Assembly (NCBI GenBank): GCA_963788505.1
Contig: CAWBGY010000012.1
Span: 3,494-67,493, forward strand
Direction: 5' to 3'
Source: JAIQFF01 sp963788505
GTDB lineage: Bacteria; Acidobacteriota; Terriglobia; Terriglobales; Acidobacteriaceae
DNA: 64,000 nucleotides
Positions within the stretch are counted from its first letter, which is position 1. The number at the start of each line of letters is the position of its first letter. Below are positions 61,978 to 64,000 of this stretch, piece after piece. A program made the position numbers and the translations under genes. Below the pieces are notes generated by a model. It was not told the DNA's origin. It saw only the letters and a list, made by a program, of their open reading frames with translations, and did no database searches.

Positions 61978-62613
61978 TCACTTCTTTGATCCTGCAATCT
62001 CCCAGAAATCCTGGAATGTTTTCTCCAACCAGCCATGGGGATCACCTTTCGGTTGCATGGCCCAGATCAGTAACGTGCCCAGAATGTTGCGTTGAAGTGT
62101 CATGGCCAGCTCAGCGGGCTCCTGGTCGCGGCGGACCTCTCCCCGTTTCTGTCCCAGGGCGCAAATTTTCGCGAGACGCTTCCGGCCGAGTGCCAGGGTG
62201 TCTCGCATGATCCCGCGTACGTCATCTTGCGCAACAAAAGTTGTTAGCAGGCTGCGGGTGAGAGACGGGCTCCCTACGAGATCCTCGACGATCTTGTGGA
62301 TAAAACGATGGAATACCTCGCGAATAGAAGTCTCCCCGGCCTCTGCTTCCTGCAATGCCGCCGCCACTTTCTCCATCTGTTTCTCAGACAGAACCACAAG
62401 AACATGCGCCTTCGTAGGAAAGTAGTTGAAGAAAGTCCCTTGACCGACTTCGGCGGCTTCGGTGATGTCCTCCGTCGTGGTCTCCAAGAAGCCGCGGTTT
62501 GCAAAAAGTTCCATTGCCGTCCGGTACAGCTTTTCCCGGGTCTCAAGCCTGCGCCGCTCGCGGCGCCCCATCTCAAACGGGGCCGTTTTTGACGCCTTGC
62601 TGTTTTTCGCCAT
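61978..62613 (-). CDS. TetR-family transcription regulator
   Basis: 211 residues. The N-terminal HTH is clear: TREKLYRTAMELFANRGFLE, TTTEDITEAAEVGQGTFFNY and FPTKAHVLVVLSEKQ. The C-terminal ligand domain is helical (FHRFIHKIVEDLVGSPSLTR, LQRNILGTLLIWAMQPKGDP). It probably represses the divergent epimerase gene and the SDR gene behind it. A 14-base perfect palindrome with a second imperfect copy lies in the 125-base gap to the epimerase gene. The inducer is unknown. Confidence 0.9.
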   Translation of the reverse strand: MAKNSKASKTAPFEMGRRERRRLETREKLYRTAMELFANRGFLETTTEDITEAAEVGQGTFFNYFPTKAHVLVVLSEKQMEKVAAALQEAEAGETSIREVFHRFIHKIVEDLVGSPSLTRSLLTTFVAQDDVRGIMRDTLALGRKRLAKICALGQKRGEVRRDQEPAELAMTLQRNILGTLLIWAMQPKGDPHGWLEKTFQDFWEIAGSKK

Positions 62614-62663
62614 AGGTCTGTCGATATTTATACTTTTTTCTGCATCTCTCCTGAACGGCTAAC

Positions 62664-62692
62664 ACTCATATATGAGTAGTACTCATATTAGT
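62664..62692. promoter_or_regulatory. Probable TetR operator pair
   Basis: ACTCATATATGAGT (62664-62677) is a perfect 14-base palindrome. ACTCATATTAGT (62681-62692) repeats its left half and part of the right. Spacing of the repeated halves is 17 bases. They lie between the TetR gene and the divergent epimerase gene. Confidence 0.65.
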
Positions 62693-62738
62693 TGGATTCA
62701 AGAATGTTTTGTAAAGAGAGCTGATTTAAGGAGGAAAA

Positions 62739-63758
62739 ATGAAAATTTTATTGGCAGGCGCGACCGGCGCCATCGGCAAGCGATTAATCCCAATGCTCGT
62801 CAATGCAGGACACACCGTAACTGGAACCACGCAACATCCTGAGAAGATGGTGTCAATTCATTCCGCGGGCGCGATTCCGATGCAGATGAACGCTCTGAAT
62901 GAGAAGGAAGTCCTCGCTACGGTAGAACAGATTCGACCCGAGATCATCATTCACCAACTGACCGCCATTCCGCCCAATCTCAATTTGCGTCATTTTGACG
63001 AGGGGTTCGAATTGACCAACCGTCTTCGCACCCAGGGTACGGATCAGCTGTTAGCAGCCGCGAGGGCGGTGGGAGTGCACAGGTTCATCGCCCAAAGTTA
63101 CGCTGGATGGTATGCCAGGAATGGAAATTGGATTAAGACCGAGGACGATCCATTGATTTCAGGTGGCATTTCCGACGGTCGCAAGACGCTTAAGGCAACG
63201 GTTCACGTAGAAGCTGCGGTGCTTCAAGAGAAAACGATGGAGGGCTTCGTTCTGCGCTACGGATCCTTCTACGGGCCGGGCACTTCGCTTGCGCCGGGAG
63301 CCTGGCTCTTCGAAGGCGTGCGGCAACGAAGAGTACCAATTGTGGGAGAAGGAACCGGCTATTGGTCGTTTATCCACATTGACGACGCAGCCGCCGCAAC
63401 CCTTGCTGCGGTACACTCCCAAAACCCCGGACTGTACAACATTACCGACGACGAGCCTGCTCCGGTCTCAACCTGGCTTCCCTTTCTTGCAGAAATCTTA
63501 GGAGCGAAATCTCCGCGGCGTGTACCCCGGTGGCTTGCTCGGTTGGCGGTCGGGGAATATGGGGTAGCAGTCATGACTGAACTACGGGGATCGTCGAACC
63601 GCAAAGCAAAATCTCTGCTTCCCTGGAAACTGAGGTGGCCAACTTGGCGACAAGGCTTTAAGGACGGATTTGAGCTGCGGCCCTGCGATCCACATCCGAA
63701 TGCTACGACCGAGAGGAAACCCATCGCCTCGGCGGAGTTCGCAGAAGCAGATTTCTAG
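62739..63758 (+). CDS. NAD(P)-dependent epimerase/dehydratase-type extended SDR
   Basis: 339 residues with a strong ribosome site (AAGGAGGAAAA). The nucleotide-binding start ILLAGATGAIGKRLIPMLVN has the GxxGxxG motif. Further family features are PEIIIHQLTAIPPNL, RFIAQSYAGWYARNGNWIKT, FVLRYGSFYGPGTSLAPGAW, FIHIDDAAAATLAAV and LYNITDDEPAPVSTWLPFLA. The usual YxxxK is not in its standard form (VHVEAAVLQEK follows), so it may be an NmrA/atypical SDR that binds rather than converts a sugar nucleotide. It is divergent from the TetR gene and probably its target. Confidence 0.85.
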   Translation: MKILLAGATGAIGKRLIPMLVNAGHTVTGTTQHPEKMVSIHSAGAIPMQMNALNEKEVLATVEQIRPEIIIHQLTAIPPNLNLRHFDEGFELTNRLRTQGTDQLLAAARAVGVHRFIAQSYAGWYARNGNWIKTEDDPLISGGISDGRKTLKATVHVEAAVLQEKTMEGFVLRYGSFYGPGTSLAPGAWLFEGVRQRRVPIVGEGTGYWSFIHIDDAAAATLAAVHSQNPGLYNITDDEPAPVSTWLPFLAEILGAKSPRRVPRWLARLAVGEYGVAVMTELRGSSNRKAKSLLPWKLRWPTWRQGFKDGFELRPCDPHPNATTERKPIASAEFAEADF

Positions 63759-64000
63759 CTCGGAGGACTCAGAGTGTGAGTCGCGCTGACTGAAATCTTT
63801 GAGTCTTAGGATTACTCTTGTGAACTGGCCGCTGCGAGAGAGTGAAGGACGGCGTTCTTCGACTGCTCTAAGTCGGAAGCCGAAGTGTTGTTTTAGGTTT
63901 GGAGCGTTTTGATGTCTTCCGATGCGCCATTCTCGCGGCCTCCCTAGCCGCAATCAGTATGGTCGTTCAGATTGAGGCTCATGGCCCAGAAGCCCGTTTC

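Overview
The window looks like a chromosomal segment of a soil-type Acidobacteriota bacterium. The basis is protein family content, not a database match: Oar-like TonB receptors with a carboxypeptidase-regulatory domain, a secreted Asp-box (VPS10/BNR) protein, a CRTAC1/ASPIC protein, a secreted GH3/GH51 set, and many exported proteins of unknown function. Most of the sequence codes, mainly on the minus strand. No rRNA, tRNA or CRISPR array was seen.

Layout. 0-6.4 kb: end of a membrane protein gene, a large secreted Asp-box protein and a TonB receptor. 7.2-40.4 kb: a redox and stress region. It has a radical SAM/SPASM protein; an exported diheme cytochrome, cupredoxin and cytochrome-porin cluster; a P1B ATPase; an OsmC-RND efflux operon full of frame disruptions; rhodanese and TlpA proteins; an ECF sigma factor with a zinc-finger tail; a betaine-lipid-type transferase group; a decaheme cytochrome plus MtrB-like porin plus tetraheme NapC-like cytochrome; a CRP-family regulator; and a group 1 [NiFe] hydrogenase with its b-type cytochrome, protease and HypC. 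41-59 kb: a plant-polysaccharide region (esterase, GH51, GH3, TonB receptor, LacI regulator, three copies of an unknown exported family) mixed with gene fragments. 59-64 kb: RluA-type pseudouridine synthase, SDR, TetR regulator and an NAD-dependent epimerase.

How the genes may work together. Six near-perfect TGTGA-N6-TCACA palindromes and one weaker copy lie between genes in 8.4-40 kb, next to the radical SAM, monooxygenase-like, cytochrome-porin/ATPase, OsmC/rhodanese, decaheme and hydrogenase genes. The only CRP-family protein seen, at 32.8-33.6 kb, has a CRP-type recognition helix (RETVAR). I infer a local regulon that joins H2 oxidation to multiheme electron export across the outer membrane. 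The physiology (metal, humic or other acceptor) is not shown by sequence alone.

Caution. At least a dozen single-base frame breaks cluster in the RND operon, and several others are scattered. They may be true decay or errors in the consensus sequence. All coordinates, motif counts and promoter spacings were read by eye.
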